A stretch of DNA of 64,000 nt from Hahella sp. HN01 (GCF_018986435.1 NZ_JAHMIN010000012.1:1-64000); one strand, 5' to 3'; shown: positions 8,791 through 17,836, counted from the stretch's first letter. Numbers and translations are program-made. The notes: a model not told the origin generated them from the sequence alone.

Positions 8791-10566
8791 TTAGTAGCCT
8801 TGCACCGACTTTTGCGTCATCCAGGGCCAGGCTTCATATTTACGATAACGCGCCAGCGCCTTGCGTTCCTGCTCGCTGCTATTGAGGTTTTTGTTGACCT
8901 TGTAAGCAATCCACTCGCAATAGCCATCGGTATATTCAATCGTCGAATAACCATGGTCTTTGCTGTTGAACATACGGATATGCGGGTTGGTCAGACGTAC
9001 AGCGCCCTCGCTGGTCGCATTCAGCAGAAAATCTCTGACCTCGTCGTCCGGGGCCTGCGCCAGCAGCACGTCAAACAGCCCCGCGGAGGTCAGCGAAGGC
9101 GTCATGAATTCAACGCCAACCTGATTGGAGAAGTTAAACGGATTCAGATCCGCGTAGTTCTTCTTTACTTGAGAAGCCATATAGGTGTGCAAATCCCCGG
9201 TCACCACCACAAGATTTTCGATTGAGTTGGATTGCACCTCGTTCATCAGCCATATCCGCTCGGCGTCATACCCATCCCAGGCGTCGACATTGAATGGCAG
9301 CTTGGCCTTTTCACCCAGGTCGATACCCAAACGCCCCATGTAGGTTTGGTTGCCCAGCATATTCCAGCGCGCCGTCGACGCCGCCATGGTGTTGATCAAC
9401 CATTCCCGCTGGGTTTCACCCATCATGCTCTGCTCGGGATTATTGAGATTGCCGCAGCCGAAAGGAACGTAACGGCCCAGAAACGCATCTTCGCCGCATG
9501 GATGAGGCGTTCGGTAGGTGCGCGTGTCCAGCATATTCAGATTCACCAGATCGCCAAACCGGAACTGCCGATAGATGCGCGAATACAAATGGGGATGGGT
9601 GCGCCCCTCGTCAATGTCGATGCGCGCAGGAATATACTCCGCCCAGGCCCGCTGTGAATCGAGTTTGAGCTGGCGTTTCAAATCCGCGTCATTATTGAAT
9701 TGCGGGTCCGTGCTGTATGGGTGGTCCGGACATCCCAGCGTGTCCTGTTCATAGTCCCAATAGCAATCGTTACAGGTCTCGTGATCGTCGGTAGTGATGA
9801 TCCAGGTATGATTTTCCATCGCCTTTTGTAGAAAAGGATCACTGCGATAGGTGCGGTGTAAAAAGCGATAATCCTCCAGGTTCATCGCCACGGGGAAGCC
9901 GCTGGGCAGCTCTATTCTGCGGTCCTCGAAAGGCAGATCCTGATAGCGGGGGTCGCCTACGCTCTCGTAGATGAAATCCCCCAGGTGAGCCACGTAATCG
10001 ATGCTGTTGTCGTCCGCGACATAGTTCAACGCGCCGTAGTAGCCGTTGGTGTAATCCTGGCAGGTCAGCAACGCGAATTTGACGCTGTCCACGGACTGCC
10101 CGACGGCCGCAGCCGTGCGACAGCGCCCCGTACGGCTGAATACGCCCCGGTACTGAAAGCGATAGTAGTAATAGCTGTCCGCATTCAGTTGGCCATCCAG
10201 GTCCAGCCTAACGGTATGATCCCGGTCCGCGCCGAACTGCTCGCCTCGCACTTTGCCTTCCAACGCCAGCAGAGTGAATCCAGGGTCAACCGCCACCTGG
10301 AATGTCAGGCTTTCGTTGGGGTCATATTGCTCGGAGCGGATGTGAGTCCACAGCATGACGCCGCTGGCGGTGGGATCGCCGGAGGCGACGGACAGATCAA
10401 ATACGGCGGAGGGGTCAGTTCGGTTGAGCGGTAGTGGAGCTTTATCCGGATAAGCGGCGCGGCTCAGGCCGGCGAGCGCTTTATCCGCACTGAAAGTAAG
10501 CAAGAACGGCGTGGCGGTCCCTGCCGCCATGAGTGACAGAAATTGTCGTCTATTATAGTCAGGCAC
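8791..10566 (-). CDS. phoD: PhoD-family alkaline phosphatase, Tat-exported
   Basis: 591 residues. The N-terminus has a twin-arginine motif (NRRQFL at 5-10) and a hydrophobic stretch, so export of the folded enzyme by Tat is likely. An N-terminal PhoD Fn3-like domain (about 45-150, GDPTASGVMLWTH) precedes the metallophosphatase core: LTCQDYTNGYYGALNYV, HLGDFIYE, TTDDHETCND, GNQTYMGR and VVVTGDLHTYMAS supply metal ligands in PhoD order. PhoD enzymes use Ca2+ and Fe3+ to release phosphate from mono- and diesters in the periplasm or outside the cell. A Pho box was not identified upstream. Two hairpins lie downstream. Confidence 0.92.
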   Translation of the reverse strand: MPDYNRRQFLSLMAAGTATPFLLTFSADKALAGLSRAAYPDKAPLPLNRTDPSAVFDLSVASGDPTASGVMLWTHIRSEQYDPNESLTFQVAVDPGFTLLALEGKVRGEQFGADRDHTVRLDLDGQLNADSYYYYRFQYRGVFSRTGRCRTAAAVGQSVDSVKFALLTCQDYTNGYYGALNYVADDNSIDYVAHLGDFIYESVGDPRYQDLPFEDRRIELPSGFPVAMNLEDYRFLHRTYRSDPFLQKAMENHTWIITTDDHETCNDCYWDYEQDTLGCPDHPYSTDPQFNNDADLKRQLKLDSQRAWAEYIPARIDIDEGRTHPHLYSRIYRQFRFGDLVNLNMLDTRTYRTPHPCGEDAFLGRYVPFGCGNLNNPEQSMMGETQREWLINTMAASTARWNMLGNQTYMGRLGIDLGEKAKLPFNVDAWDGYDAERIWLMNEVQSNSIENLVVVTGDLHTYMASQVKKNYADLNPFNFSNQVGVEFMTPSLTSAGLFDVLLAQAPDDEVRDFLLNATSEGAVRLTNPHIRMFNSKDHGYSTIEYTDGYCEWIAYKVNKNLNSSEQERKALARYRKYEAWPWMTQKSVQGY

Positions 10567-10713
10567 TCTGGGTTCCTCTTCTTCGGTTTTTGTTTAGTGG
10601 TGAAGCCGCCAAAGCGAGACAATGCTAATGAAACACTGTTAAAGCTTCGTGAAGACTTCGTTACCCGAAGAAGAGGATAGTTGGCTCCTAAGCGGCCGCC
10701 TGACAGTTAGCGA

Positions 10714-11406
10714 TTAATGGCTGGGGGTGATCTGGCGCACGCCGCCCCGTTCGTCAAAGGTTAGCGTGAGTTCACCGTCGGCCCGGGAGCCATAGCAGAA
10801 AGAACCTTCCTCACGCAGTTTGAAGCCCTCCTGACGCAGATACTCCAGGACAGGGGTTTTCTGGCGCGTGGAGAGCCGCCGCAACGCCGTTTGCAGCACC
10901 CGGCAGATAGCATGCAATCCCAATTTGGGGAGGTCGTCGGAGTGCTCCACCAGGACACAGCCATGCAGCGTTTCCGTGAACTCCCATACGTCGAAGACAT
11001 AATCATGATTCAATACCCCCGCCGCAATGGATGACACCACCACAGGCTCCACGGGTTCGCAGACGCCTTTGATAACGCCCCAGCTTTCAATTTTGGCGGC
11101 TTCCGCCCAGGCCACCAACTGCAGGCTGGCCTGTATCACCGTTTCCGGCAGCGGATTAGGGCTCGCCCAGGCCCAGCAAAACGAGCGACTGCCTGTCGCA
11201 TAGGTGCCGATAAGCTGGATGCGCCGCCGCGTATCGCCATAGCGAGCGACGCCTTCGTAGAGGTTGTACTCCACCGGCGATTCACAGGGGTAAGCCGTTT
11301 GCAGCCGCTGATAACGGCTGATTTGAGGCAGCAGGTATAATTCCTTCAGCGAGTCCAAAGTGACCTTCGCTGTCGCGTCCATTCTGAAATAATCCATTTT
11401 TTCCAT
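10714..11406 (-). CDS. Hypothetical protein, resembles DUF6882 proteins
   Basis: 230 residues, no signal peptide or membrane segment. The segment GSRSFCWAWASPNPLPETVIQASLQLV (about 82-108) recalls DUF6882-type proteins, in which a Trp-Ala-Trp-Ala-x-Pro pattern is conserved; this is recollection, not a search. AGGATAAATAAA precedes the ATG at 11406. It lies 24 bp downstream of another small unknown gene on the same strand, so the two are probably cotranscribed. No biochemical function can be given. Confidence 0.7.
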   Translation of the reverse strand: MEKMDYFRMDATAKVTLDSLKELYLLPQISRYQRLQTAYPCESPVEYNLYEGVARYGDTRRRIQLIGTYATGSRSFCWAWASPNPLPETVIQASLQLVAWAEAAKIESWGVIKGVCEPVEPVVVSSIAAGVLNHDYVFDVWEFTETLHGCVLVEHSDDLPKLGLHAICRVLQTALRRLSTRQKTPVLEYLRQEGFKLREEGSFCYGSRADGELTLTFDERGGVRQITPSH

Positions 11407-11430
11407 TTTATTTATCCTGACTTTTATAGC

Positions 11431-11742
11431 TCATACGCTTTTCCCTGGCGTTGAGATCAAACGGTCCACATGTTCCAGCCACTCTTCAATGTCATCGTCT
11501 TGCGCAGGCGCAGACGTGCTGGTTGACTTGAGGTTGGCGAGGATCATGGTTCTAAATAAACGGCTGGGAAGATAATGCTCCTGCTGACGCGCTTGCGCCT
11601 GGGCAGGCTCAAAAGCATCGGCGTCAGAGGACTTGTCCGTCGAGTCAGACGGAGGGATATCGCGTGAATAACACGAAGACAACGGATGAGATATATCGGA
11701 CGCCATAACGCCCGGCGCATAGGCGCGTCGTTTACCATTCAT
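11431..11742 (-). CDS. Small hypothetical protein upstream of the DUF6882-like gene
   Basis: 103 residues starting at the ATG at 11742, which has AAGGAAA about 10 bases upstream; an in-frame ATG at 11775 is less well placed. The N-terminus is basic (MNGKRRAYAPG), the middle is polar and Ser/Asp/Gln-rich (probably disordered), and the C-terminus is an acidic helix-like stretch (DDDIEEWLEHVDRLI). I recognise no family. The 24-bp spacing to the downstream gene suggests a two-gene operon. Confidence 0.6.
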   Translation of the reverse strand: MNGKRRAYAPGVMASDISHPLSSCYSRDIPPSDSTDKSSDADAFEPAQAQARQQEHYLPSRLFRTMILANLKSTSTSAPAQDDDIEEWLEHVDRLISTPGKSV

Positions 11743-11880
11743 TTTTAGCAACTTTCCTTGTAAAAACAATTCCAAATATGGAATTTAGCCCCTTGCGCCA
11801 ACATTTGGCGCCAGTTTGCTAGGGTATGCCAAGTGGATGGATTTAGCCAGTCCTGACACCCTTACAAGCCCTTAACATAG

Positions 11881-12072
11881 TGTGAATCAGAATCCCGTTT
11901 TTTAAAGTTCCGCTTATCGCCAATACAATGCCACGACAGAGCGGAAGTATCCGCATGGTGGTCTGAACGGTGGCGCTGGGATCTGAATGGAAAGAACCTG
12001 ACAGGCGCAGTGGAGGATATGCGTACGACGCAAGGCGTGCTGCAAGGCGAGTATTTTGTGCTTCTACGCTGA
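11881..12072 (+). pseudogene. Possible 3' remnant of a coding sequence
   Basis: In this plus-strand frame about 63 codons are open up to a TGA at 12070, but there is no plausible start. In-frame stops lie just upstream (TAG at 11878, TGA near 11854). The conceptual peptide ends WDLNGKNLTGAVEDMRTTQ and then GVLQGEYFVLLR, which reads like a genuine protein C-terminus rather than random translation. It may be the tail of a decayed gene. No homologue was recognised. Confidence 0.3.
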
Positions 12073-12078
12073 TGCCAA

Positions 12079-12104
12079 GAAAAGCCCGACTCTGAGGCCG
12101 GGCT
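12079..12104 (-). terminator. Rho-independent terminator
   Basis: On the minus strand AGCCCG and CGGGCT form a 6-bp stem followed by TTTTCTT, just after the stop of the secreted small protein that ends at 12116. Confidence 0.7.
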
Positions 12105-12115
12105 GAACTCATCTA

Positions 12116-12514
12116 TTACTGACTAAAGTTGAAGGAAATGCCGGTTATTACGAACTCACTGCACTTGTTGCTATTTTCAGGCCGAATGATTAACACCCTG
12201 CCCCCTTCACGCAAATCGGTAAGAGCGTTATAAGCAGCTTCATACAAGGCATCGCCCTTGTACACATTACATGTAAAGTTTCTACCGTTTTTTGGATCAT
12301 GCCCGGAAAAATTGATGCCAGTCCCTGAGCGATTAGCGGAAATTTGGCCACCGCCACTGTTCCCCCCCGTATATTGATCTCCGATTTGAGCGCTCAACAT
12401 GATGTGGTTATTGAACCAGTCAGCCACCTCCACGTTTCCGTTAGGTTGCGCCATCGCTGTCGTTGCGACTGAGCATACCGCCGCCATCATTAATGCTTTG
12501 CCTAGATTTTTCAT
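12116..12514 (-). CDS. Small secreted protein of unknown function
   Basis: 132 residues with a clear signal peptide (MKNLGKALMMAAVCSVATTAMA, cleavage near residue 22). The mature part is about 110 residues, glycine- and asparagine-rich near 50-65, with two cysteines (FTCNVY and NKCSEF) that could form a disulfide in the periplasm. It ends in a beta-like SEFVITGISFNF segment. It follows a membrane-anchored coiled-coil gene by 22 bp, so both probably belong to one transcript that ends at the hairpin just downstream. No family is recognised. Confidence 0.7.
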   Translation of the reverse strand: MKNLGKALMMAAVCSVATTAMAQPNGNVEVADWFNNHIMLSAQIGDQYTGGNSGGGQISANRSGTGINFSGHDPKNGRNFTCNVYKGDALYEAAYNALTDLREGGRVLIIRPENSNKCSEFVITGISFNFSQ

Positions 12515-12536
12515 ACAGATATTCCTTTATGATTGC

Positions 12537-13043
12537 TTACAAGATTGGGGGCGCCTGCATCGTCAGCGCGCCCTGGTTGATCGCCGTGGATATTTCATCC
12601 ACCAGCGCTTCGTACTGAGCCGGAGTCAGGGTCCGTTTCAGTTCGAACATCCTTCGGTTGTCTTCCTGCCCCCAGGCGCCCGCCGATACGGCGCCTTCCA
12701 CCACAGACAACCCTTGTTGAAAGTTTTCGTCATAAGTGAGCGCGGGACGCTCTTCCTGAGCAGTAGAACCTTTATCGGACTGGCTCTGAGTAACCGTCGC
12801 AGCGGGAGCGCTATGTTCCCTGTGTTGAGACAACAGCCGCTCCAGTTTGGCGATCTGCAGCTCCAACGCCTGTACGTCACTGGCGAACTGTGGAGAAGGT
12901 TCTATCACTGCGGCTGGCGCCGCCTCGTAAGCCATCGCCGGTGCTGGTTGCGTCTTGGCTTCCTGAGTTCGCGTCCAGAGCAACCCGGTTTGCAGACACT
13001 CCAGGACCAAAACGCCTCCAAGCAATATCCAAGTCCGTTTCAT
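12537..13043 (-). CDS. Membrane-anchored coiled-coil protein of unknown function
   Basis: 168 residues. A single N-terminal hydrophobic segment (about 5-23, TWILLGGVLVLECLQTGLLW) acts as signal anchor or signal peptide. A Pro/Ala-rich stretch and a heptad-like helix follow (about 55-80, FASDVQALELQIAKLERLLSQ), then a C-terminal domain with LTPAQYEALVDEISTAINQG. The layout suggests a periplasmic helical adaptor, but no family is recognised. It is the first gene of a probable two-gene unit with the small secreted protein downstream. Confidence 0.65.
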   Translation of the reverse strand: MKRTWILLGGVLVLECLQTGLLWTRTQEAKTQPAPAMAYEAAPAAVIEPSPQFASDVQALELQIAKLERLLSQHREHSAPAATVTQSQSDKGSTAQEERPALTYDENFQQGLSVVEGAVSAGAWGQEDNRRMFELKRTLTPAQYEALVDEISTAINQGALTMQAPPIL

Positions 13044-13355
13044 TGTCGAAATTCCTCCCGTGTTTTCCGCGCCATGCTTGCCCCCCGGGCGTTAAAGCCG
13101 CGCTGGGACCCGTGTCTTCATAGGTTCAGAATATCCATGTGGGAGAAGCAGGGATTGTATAAATCCGGCGCCATTGACCAAGACGTCAGAACAGGTCAAA
13201 ACAACAAAAAGCGATGGATTAGAGAGGAGTTAACAAGAAGGAAAACAGGGTATTCAAAAGGAGAATTGAGACTTCAAAACAGCCAGAAAAGCCGCCGACA
13301 TATCGGGCCGCGCTTAGCTGTTTTATCGTTTAGAGAGGTCCGCAGAATCTGGAAC
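13044..13355. other. Intergenic stretch without a supported gene
   Basis: 312 bp between the start of the coiled-coil gene and the stop of the sensor kinase gene. The plus-strand frame crossing it is a shadow. Apart from probable promoter sequence for the minus-strand gene, nothing is recognised. Confidence 0.5.
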
Positions 13356-14588
13356 TCAGGCGGCTAAGAACCAGACTTTGACACGAGAGCCGGATTCATC
13401 CGTGGTCAATTCATACCGCCACCCCATGTGCTCGCATACCAGGGTGACGATAAACAGTCCCAAACCGCTGGAGCTGGGCGCCTCCTGTGAGAAGCCATTT
13501 ATGTTGCCGGCGCCTTCATCACGAATTTCCAGATGCTTCACATACTCCGTCACATAGACTTGGCCCTGAGTATGGTTCAGCGCATTAATGATGAGATTAT
13601 TGATGAGAATTTTCGCCAGGACGGGATCGCCCAGCGCAACCGGTTGCTGCGCCGATAGGGAAAGCTCCAGTCTGCCCTCGTTTTCGGTCGCGGACAGACC
13701 ATGCTCCTGCGCCAGCTCTTTCAGAATATCGCCCACCGGAAAGCTGACCGGCACGTAGGGTTCTTTTGTACGTCGCACCAGCTTAAGAAGCGCCTGCACA
13801 TTGGCGGACATTTCCTGAGCGGAGGCGCTGATGCGCCCCAGGGTTTTCTTGTCTTCCGCAGACAGTTTATTCCGATGTTCAATGACTTCCACCGCGCCCA
13901 GAATCACTGCGATAGGCGTGCGTAATTCATGGCTGGCGAGACTGACCAGCGAGCGTTCACGCTTGACCAGTTCATCTATCTGATCCAGGAATTTATTGAT
14001 CGCCTGGGAAATTTGGGTCAGTTCCGAGTCGGGATAATCAAGAGGTAAACGGAAGCCCCCCGTCGGCGCGGCGGCGTCAATGTCGCCAGTGAGCCCCTGC
14101 AACGGACGGGAAATTTTACGGCTGGCCAAACGCGCGGTAAAAAAGCTCAGCGCGCAAACCAGTAGCGCCAGCCCCAGAATAACGATGGTGGACTGCGTCT
14201 CGCGCTGCTCAAACAGCGCCAGATCTTTGGCCAGGTAATACACGCCCCCCGGCACTTCGTTGACGAGGATTTCATAATCCTTGCCATCGACATCCACTTC
14301 ACCGTTGTATGGCGCCGTCAGTCCACGGAAAACCGCGGGAAGTTTTTCTTCAGGCGGCGCCTCGCCCGGCCAATAGAACATGGTCAGCGTGGCGGTTTGA
14401 TTGAACTGGGGCTCATCAGGGTCATAGCGGCTTTGGAAGTGCTCCAGCTCCGCCTGCTGGTCCATCTCCAAAACGGTCGCCTCCAGCGCCTCCAGCCCTC
14501 CCCAGGCGACAGCAATCACCAGCAACAGGCTCAGCACGTTGCTCCAGAAAAATATGGTGAAAACGCGTCGGGAAATGGAGGTCGCCAT
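13356..14588 (-). CDS. Two-component sensor histidine kinase of the eptA locus
   Basis: 410 residues from the ATG at 14588, one base after the stop of the response regulator, so the two are translationally coupled. TM1 is about 8-30 and TM2 about 137-157, flanking a periplasmic sensor of about 105 residues. A HAMP-like linker (RKISRPLQGLTGDIDA) is followed by HisKA with the phospho-acceptor His in SLASHELRTPIAVI, and by an ATP-binding domain with N box LINNLIINALNHT, G1 DEGAG and G2 GLGLFIVTLVCEHMGW. The partner is the OmpR-type regulator upstream. Its position beside eptA and dgkA points to sensing of envelope or antimicrobial-peptide stress. Confidence 0.92.
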   Translation of the reverse strand: MATSISRRVFTIFFWSNVLSLLLVIAVAWGGLEALEATVLEMDQQAELEHFQSRYDPDEPQFNQTATLTMFYWPGEAPPEEKLPAVFRGLTAPYNGEVDVDGKDYEILVNEVPGGVYYLAKDLALFEQRETQSTIVILGLALLVCALSFFTARLASRKISRPLQGLTGDIDAAAPTGGFRLPLDYPDSELTQISQAINKFLDQIDELVKRERSLVSLASHELRTPIAVILGAVEVIEHRNKLSAEDKKTLGRISASAQEMSANVQALLKLVRRTKEPYVPVSFPVGDILKELAQEHGLSATENEGRLELSLSAQQPVALGDPVLAKILINNLIINALNHTQGQVYVTEYVKHLEIRDEGAGNINGFSQEAPSSSGLGLFIVTLVCEHMGWRYELTTDESGSRVKVWFLAA

Positions 14589-14589
14589 G

Positions 14590-15294
14590 CTAAGCCAGTT
14601 CCGGCTCCAGGCGATATCCGCGGCCATGAAGAGTGCGAATCATCGAACGGTTTAACGTTGTCTTCAGCGTTTTGCGTAAAACATAAACATGCGTACGAAT
14701 GGTGTGCGGGTCGCCGTCGGCGTTCCCCCACAGTCGCTGACTGAGTGTTTCATAGGCGACAAAGTTGGGATATGCCTGTATCAGCGCCTCAAAGATGGTG
14801 GCGCTGTATCCGCTCAAAGCCAGACGCTCGCCCTGCCCCGTCATGACCGTCAACGATCCTGGGGAATAGCGGATGTCTCCGGCGCTCAGATCGTCGTCGG
14901 CCAATTGGCGACGACGACACAGGGCCTGAATTCTTAGCTCCAGCTCGCGCATGTTGAAGGGTTTCACCAGATAGTCATCAGCGCCGCTGTTGAACCCTTC
15001 GGTTTTATCTTCAATGGAGTCTCTGGCGGTGACCAGAATAATCGGGGTTTTCTTGCCCAGGTCCGTTCTGATGCGCCGGCATAAAGTGAATCCGTTGACC
15101 CCAGGCAGCATCACATCCAGCACAATAACATCGTAGTGTTGCGTCGCCAGCAGATGCAGGGCCGTCAGACCGTCGGCGGCGAAATCCAGACTGTAGCGCT
15201 CTTCTCCCAAAAATTCGAACAGGTTCTCCGCCAGACTGCGATGGTCCTCAACGATGAGCACCCGAAGTTTGTCGGTAATCGTACGATCCGCCAT
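14590..15294 (-). CDS. OmpR-family response regulator of the eptA locus
   Basis: About 234 residues from the ATG at 15294; a GTG six codons upstream at 15312 is possible. The receiver domain begins KLRVLIVEDHRSLAENL, with the phospho-acceptor Asp in VIVLDVMLPG, the switch Thr in ILVTARD and the conserved Lys in DDYLVKPF. The C-terminal winged helix carries LSQRLWGNADGDPHTIRTHVYVLRKTL and ends GRGYRLE. It lies 88-106 bp after eptA and directly before the kinase gene, so it probably belongs to the same transcript and activates eptA, as PmrA- and CarR-type regulators do. Confidence 0.93.
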   Translation of the reverse strand: MADRTITDKLRVLIVEDHRSLAENLFEFLGEERYSLDFAADGLTALHLLATQHYDVIVLDVMLPGVNGFTLCRRIRTDLGKKTPIILVTARDSIEDKTEGFNSGADDYLVKPFNMRELELRIQALCRRRQLADDDLSAGDIRYSPGSLTVMTGQGERLALSGYSATIFEALIQAYPNFVAYETLSQRLWGNADGDPHTIRTHVYVLRKTLKTTLNRSMIRTLHGRGYRLEPELA

Positions 15295-15400
15295 TTTCCA
15301 ATCACTCAACACGTATAATTCGCCTTCGATTTCCTTACAGATCCGCTTAATTACCGCTTATCGCAGCCCACGCCACCCCGCGCAGGCCCTCAGAATACTC

Positions 15401-17152
15401 TCAACCTGGAGACGCCGCCATAGCGCCCACTTCTTCCCGTGGATCTCCCGAGGGAGAGGCCACTTCCAGACCGGTTCCGATACAAGGCCTGAAAAGATCC
15501 TGCTTCGGCTCGTAAACCTGCGTCCGCACGCCCATTAACCCAAGCATAGAATCAAACAAATTATCCTGGGTAAAATTTTGGGAGGCTTCCGCCTGCAGGC
15601 ACTCTGAGCTGATATTAAAGCGCTTCTCAAAACGCTCGGACATCCACACCATGAAAGGCACGTGGGTTTGTTCATCCGGTGCGATCATGTATGGAAGCCC
15701 GTGCAGATAAATATTGTTTTCCCCCAGGGACTCGCCATGGTCGGAAACATAAACCATAGAGGCGTCCGCCGCGCCGTCTACGGATTTGAGCAACCCGATT
15801 ACCTGCGACAGGAAATAATCCGTGTATAGAATCGTATTGTCGTAGGCATTAGTAATCTCTTCTTGCGAGCACTTCTGCAGCTGCACGTAGTGACAGGTTG
15901 GTTGATACTGCTGAAACGACTTGGGCGCGCGCAGATAATAAGCCGGCCCATGGCTGCCCTTCTGATGCAGCACGATCAGCATATCGCCTTTGGCGGATTC
16001 AATTTTCTGCCGTAACCGGTCCAGCAGCACCATGTCGTAGCATTCATCCAGACGACAAACGCCCGCCAGTTGTTCCGAGTTCAGATTTTCAAACTCCACG
16101 CGATCGCAAACCCCTTTGCAGCCGGAGTTATTGTCTCGCCACAGCACTTCCACGCCAGCATGCTTGAACACATCCAGCAGATTTTCCGTGTAACGCTCCA
16201 TGCCGCCGTCAAAGTCCGAGCGCCCTGCGCGAGAAAACATACAGGGCACGGATACGGCCGTCGCCGTACCGCAGGAATGAAAATTATCGAAACTCACCAC
16301 TTTCTCTTTGCTCAAGTTGGGGTTCGTCTCGCGTCCGTAGCCATTCAATGAAAAATTCTGGGAGCGAGCGGTCTCTCCGACCACCAGAACCGTCACTAGC
16401 TTGCGTTGGGGGTCGCTGGACACTTTTCTCAATTCAACACGCGCGGCGTCTTCTCCCAACGTAGTGAAGGCGACCTCCGTTTTCGGAGTCAGCTTGCGAA
16501 TATAAGAAGACGTTGAGTAGATATAGTTAACCGGCACGATCAAGTCGCGGATATAGCGATTGTTGCGGAATAAGGAGGCGTAGCTTTGATAGAAAGCGGC
16601 GGCGATTGCGCCAATCACCACAACGGCGAGCACCGCCGCCAGCAGCTTATTCACCAACTCTCCCGGCAACCGCTTGTAGTCAATGGGAATCCACGCCACC
16701 AGCGCCGCGGGAACCACGCCCAAAGCAATAACGTAGACAAATAACCATGGGTCCATCAGCTCCATAGACTCCCGGTAATCCGTCTCCATCATATTTTGAA
16801 TCATGGTCTTGTCGATCATGACGCCATAGGCGTTCATGAAGTATGCGGCGAGTGACGCCGTCACCAGAATGAACATCAATGTCGGCTTGAACAGATACTT
16901 GAAGGCGAACAGGGACAGGAAAAGATTAAAAATGACCAGCAGGAATAAAACTACGCTGACCATAAACATCAAGCCGCCGGAGCCTTCATCGCCCCGCAGC
17001 TGAAAGACCGTGGCGAAAAACTTTGTATTGAAGGCGCAAAGCAGATACACGGACACCACCAACGACATGAGCCATGTCGAAATGCCCGCTCCCAACAGTT
17101 TGTTAAGTTTGGCCCGAATCAACTCCCCCTCCTGCAAATAACGCACGCTCAT
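15401..17152 (-). CDS. eptA: Lipid A phosphoethanolamine transferase
   Basis: 583 residues. Five N-terminal membrane helices within residues 1-185 are followed by a periplasmic sulfatase-fold domain with the family signatures VVGETARSQNFSLNGYGRETNP (nucleophile Thr in GETAR), SCGTATAVSVPCMFS, and YVSDHGESLGENNIYLHGLPY for zinc binding. The enzyme moves phosphoethanolamine from phosphatidylethanolamine to lipid A phosphates, which lowers surface charge and gives resistance to polymyxin and cationic peptides. The reaction leaves diacylglycerol, the substrate of the DgkA encoded just upstream. It is followed by a two-component system on the same strand. Confidence 0.95.
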   Translation of the reverse strand: MSVRYLQEGELIRAKLNKLLGAGISTWLMSLVVSVYLLCAFNTKFFATVFQLRGDEGSGGLMFMVSVVLFLLVIFNLFLSLFAFKYLFKPTLMFILVTASLAAYFMNAYGVMIDKTMIQNMMETDYRESMELMDPWLFVYVIALGVVPAALVAWIPIDYKRLPGELVNKLLAAVLAVVVIGAIAAAFYQSYASLFRNNRYIRDLIVPVNYIYSTSSYIRKLTPKTEVAFTTLGEDAARVELRKVSSDPQRKLVTVLVVGETARSQNFSLNGYGRETNPNLSKEKVVSFDNFHSCGTATAVSVPCMFSRAGRSDFDGGMERYTENLLDVFKHAGVEVLWRDNNSGCKGVCDRVEFENLNSEQLAGVCRLDECYDMVLLDRLRQKIESAKGDMLIVLHQKGSHGPAYYLRAPKSFQQYQPTCHYVQLQKCSQEEITNAYDNTILYTDYFLSQVIGLLKSVDGAADASMVYVSDHGESLGENNIYLHGLPYMIAPDEQTHVPFMVWMSERFEKRFNISSECLQAEASQNFTQDNLFDSMLGLMGVRTQVYEPKQDLFRPCIGTGLEVASPSGDPREEVGAMAASPG

Positions 17153-17318
17153 CAGAGCTATCTGCAGAGTTTAAAAAACCACGAGCCAAGCAAATCTCAA
17201 GAAAACATCAAGGAAATATCAAAGCGAGTAAAGGACGTCTGACGAGGGGGAGGAGGTGAGACAGAAGAGACAGAGGAAGAAGCGAAGAATGCGGACTGCG
17301 GGAGACTATAACGAGACG

Positions 17319-17345
17319 GCCGCATGAACATAACGCCCATGCGGC
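17319..17345 (-). terminator. Hairpin between dgkA and eptA
   Basis: GCCGCATG and CATGCGGC form a perfect 8-bp stem with an 11-nt loop just after the dgkA stop. It has no T run, so it may attenuate rather than end transcription before eptA. Confidence 0.4.
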
Positions 17346-17352
17346 GAGAGAC

Positions 17353-17748
17353 TTAAATCAGAATGCCAATCCAGGTGAACATAGCCAGACTCAAGGCCAC
17401 CAGCACCGCTGCGGAGCCCATGTCTTTGGCGCGTCCGCTTAACTCATGACGCTCGGCGCCAATGCGGTCGACCACAGCTTCAATGGCGGAGTTGATCAAC
17501 TCCACGATCAGCACCAGCAAAACGCTGCCGATCATCAGTATTTTCTCCACCATGGTGACGGACAAAAACAGCGCCAGAGGAACCAGAATCAAAGCGGCGA
17601 CCATTTCCTGACGGATTGCGGACTCATTTCTCCATGCGGCGCGCAGCCCGTTAATCGAATAGCCCGTCGCCAGAATAATGCGTTTTATGCCCGTGGCGCC
17701 TTTAGGCTGAATTGAAGGAGAGGAAAGGTTTTCGGACGAATCGGTCAT
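17353..17748 (-). CDS. dgkA: Diacylglycerol kinase
   Basis: About 131 residues from the ATG at 17748, with AGGAG 11 bases upstream; a GTG at 17781 lacks a good ribosome-binding site. The fold is the small three-helix DgkA membrane kinase: amphipathic N-terminus with GYSINGLRAAWRNESAIRQE, TM segments around ILVPLALFLS, LMIGSVLLVLIVELINSAIEAVVDR (the hallmark with catalytic Glu) and a C-terminal helix after KDMGSAAVLVAL. It phosphorylates diacylglycerol to phosphatidic acid. Beside eptA it would recycle the diacylglycerol made by phosphoethanolamine transfer. Confidence 0.95.
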   Translation of the reverse strand: MTDSSENLSSPSIQPKGATGIKRIILATGYSINGLRAAWRNESAIRQEMVAALILVPLALFLSVTMVEKILMIGSVLLVLIVELINSAIEAVVDRIGAERHELSGRAKDMGSAAVLVALSLAMFTWIGILI

Positions 17749-17836
17749 GGGACTGACGGCTCCTGACTGCTGAATACTCACTACTGTAATGCGATGACAG
17801 TATAGTCACAAAGCCGTCCGGGGAGTAGCTCAGGCG

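Noticed and set aside
11843-12112. 89-residue minus-strand frame
   Set aside because: It lacks a ribosome-binding site and covers the terminator of the neighbouring gene; the plus-strand remnant in the same place is more protein-like.
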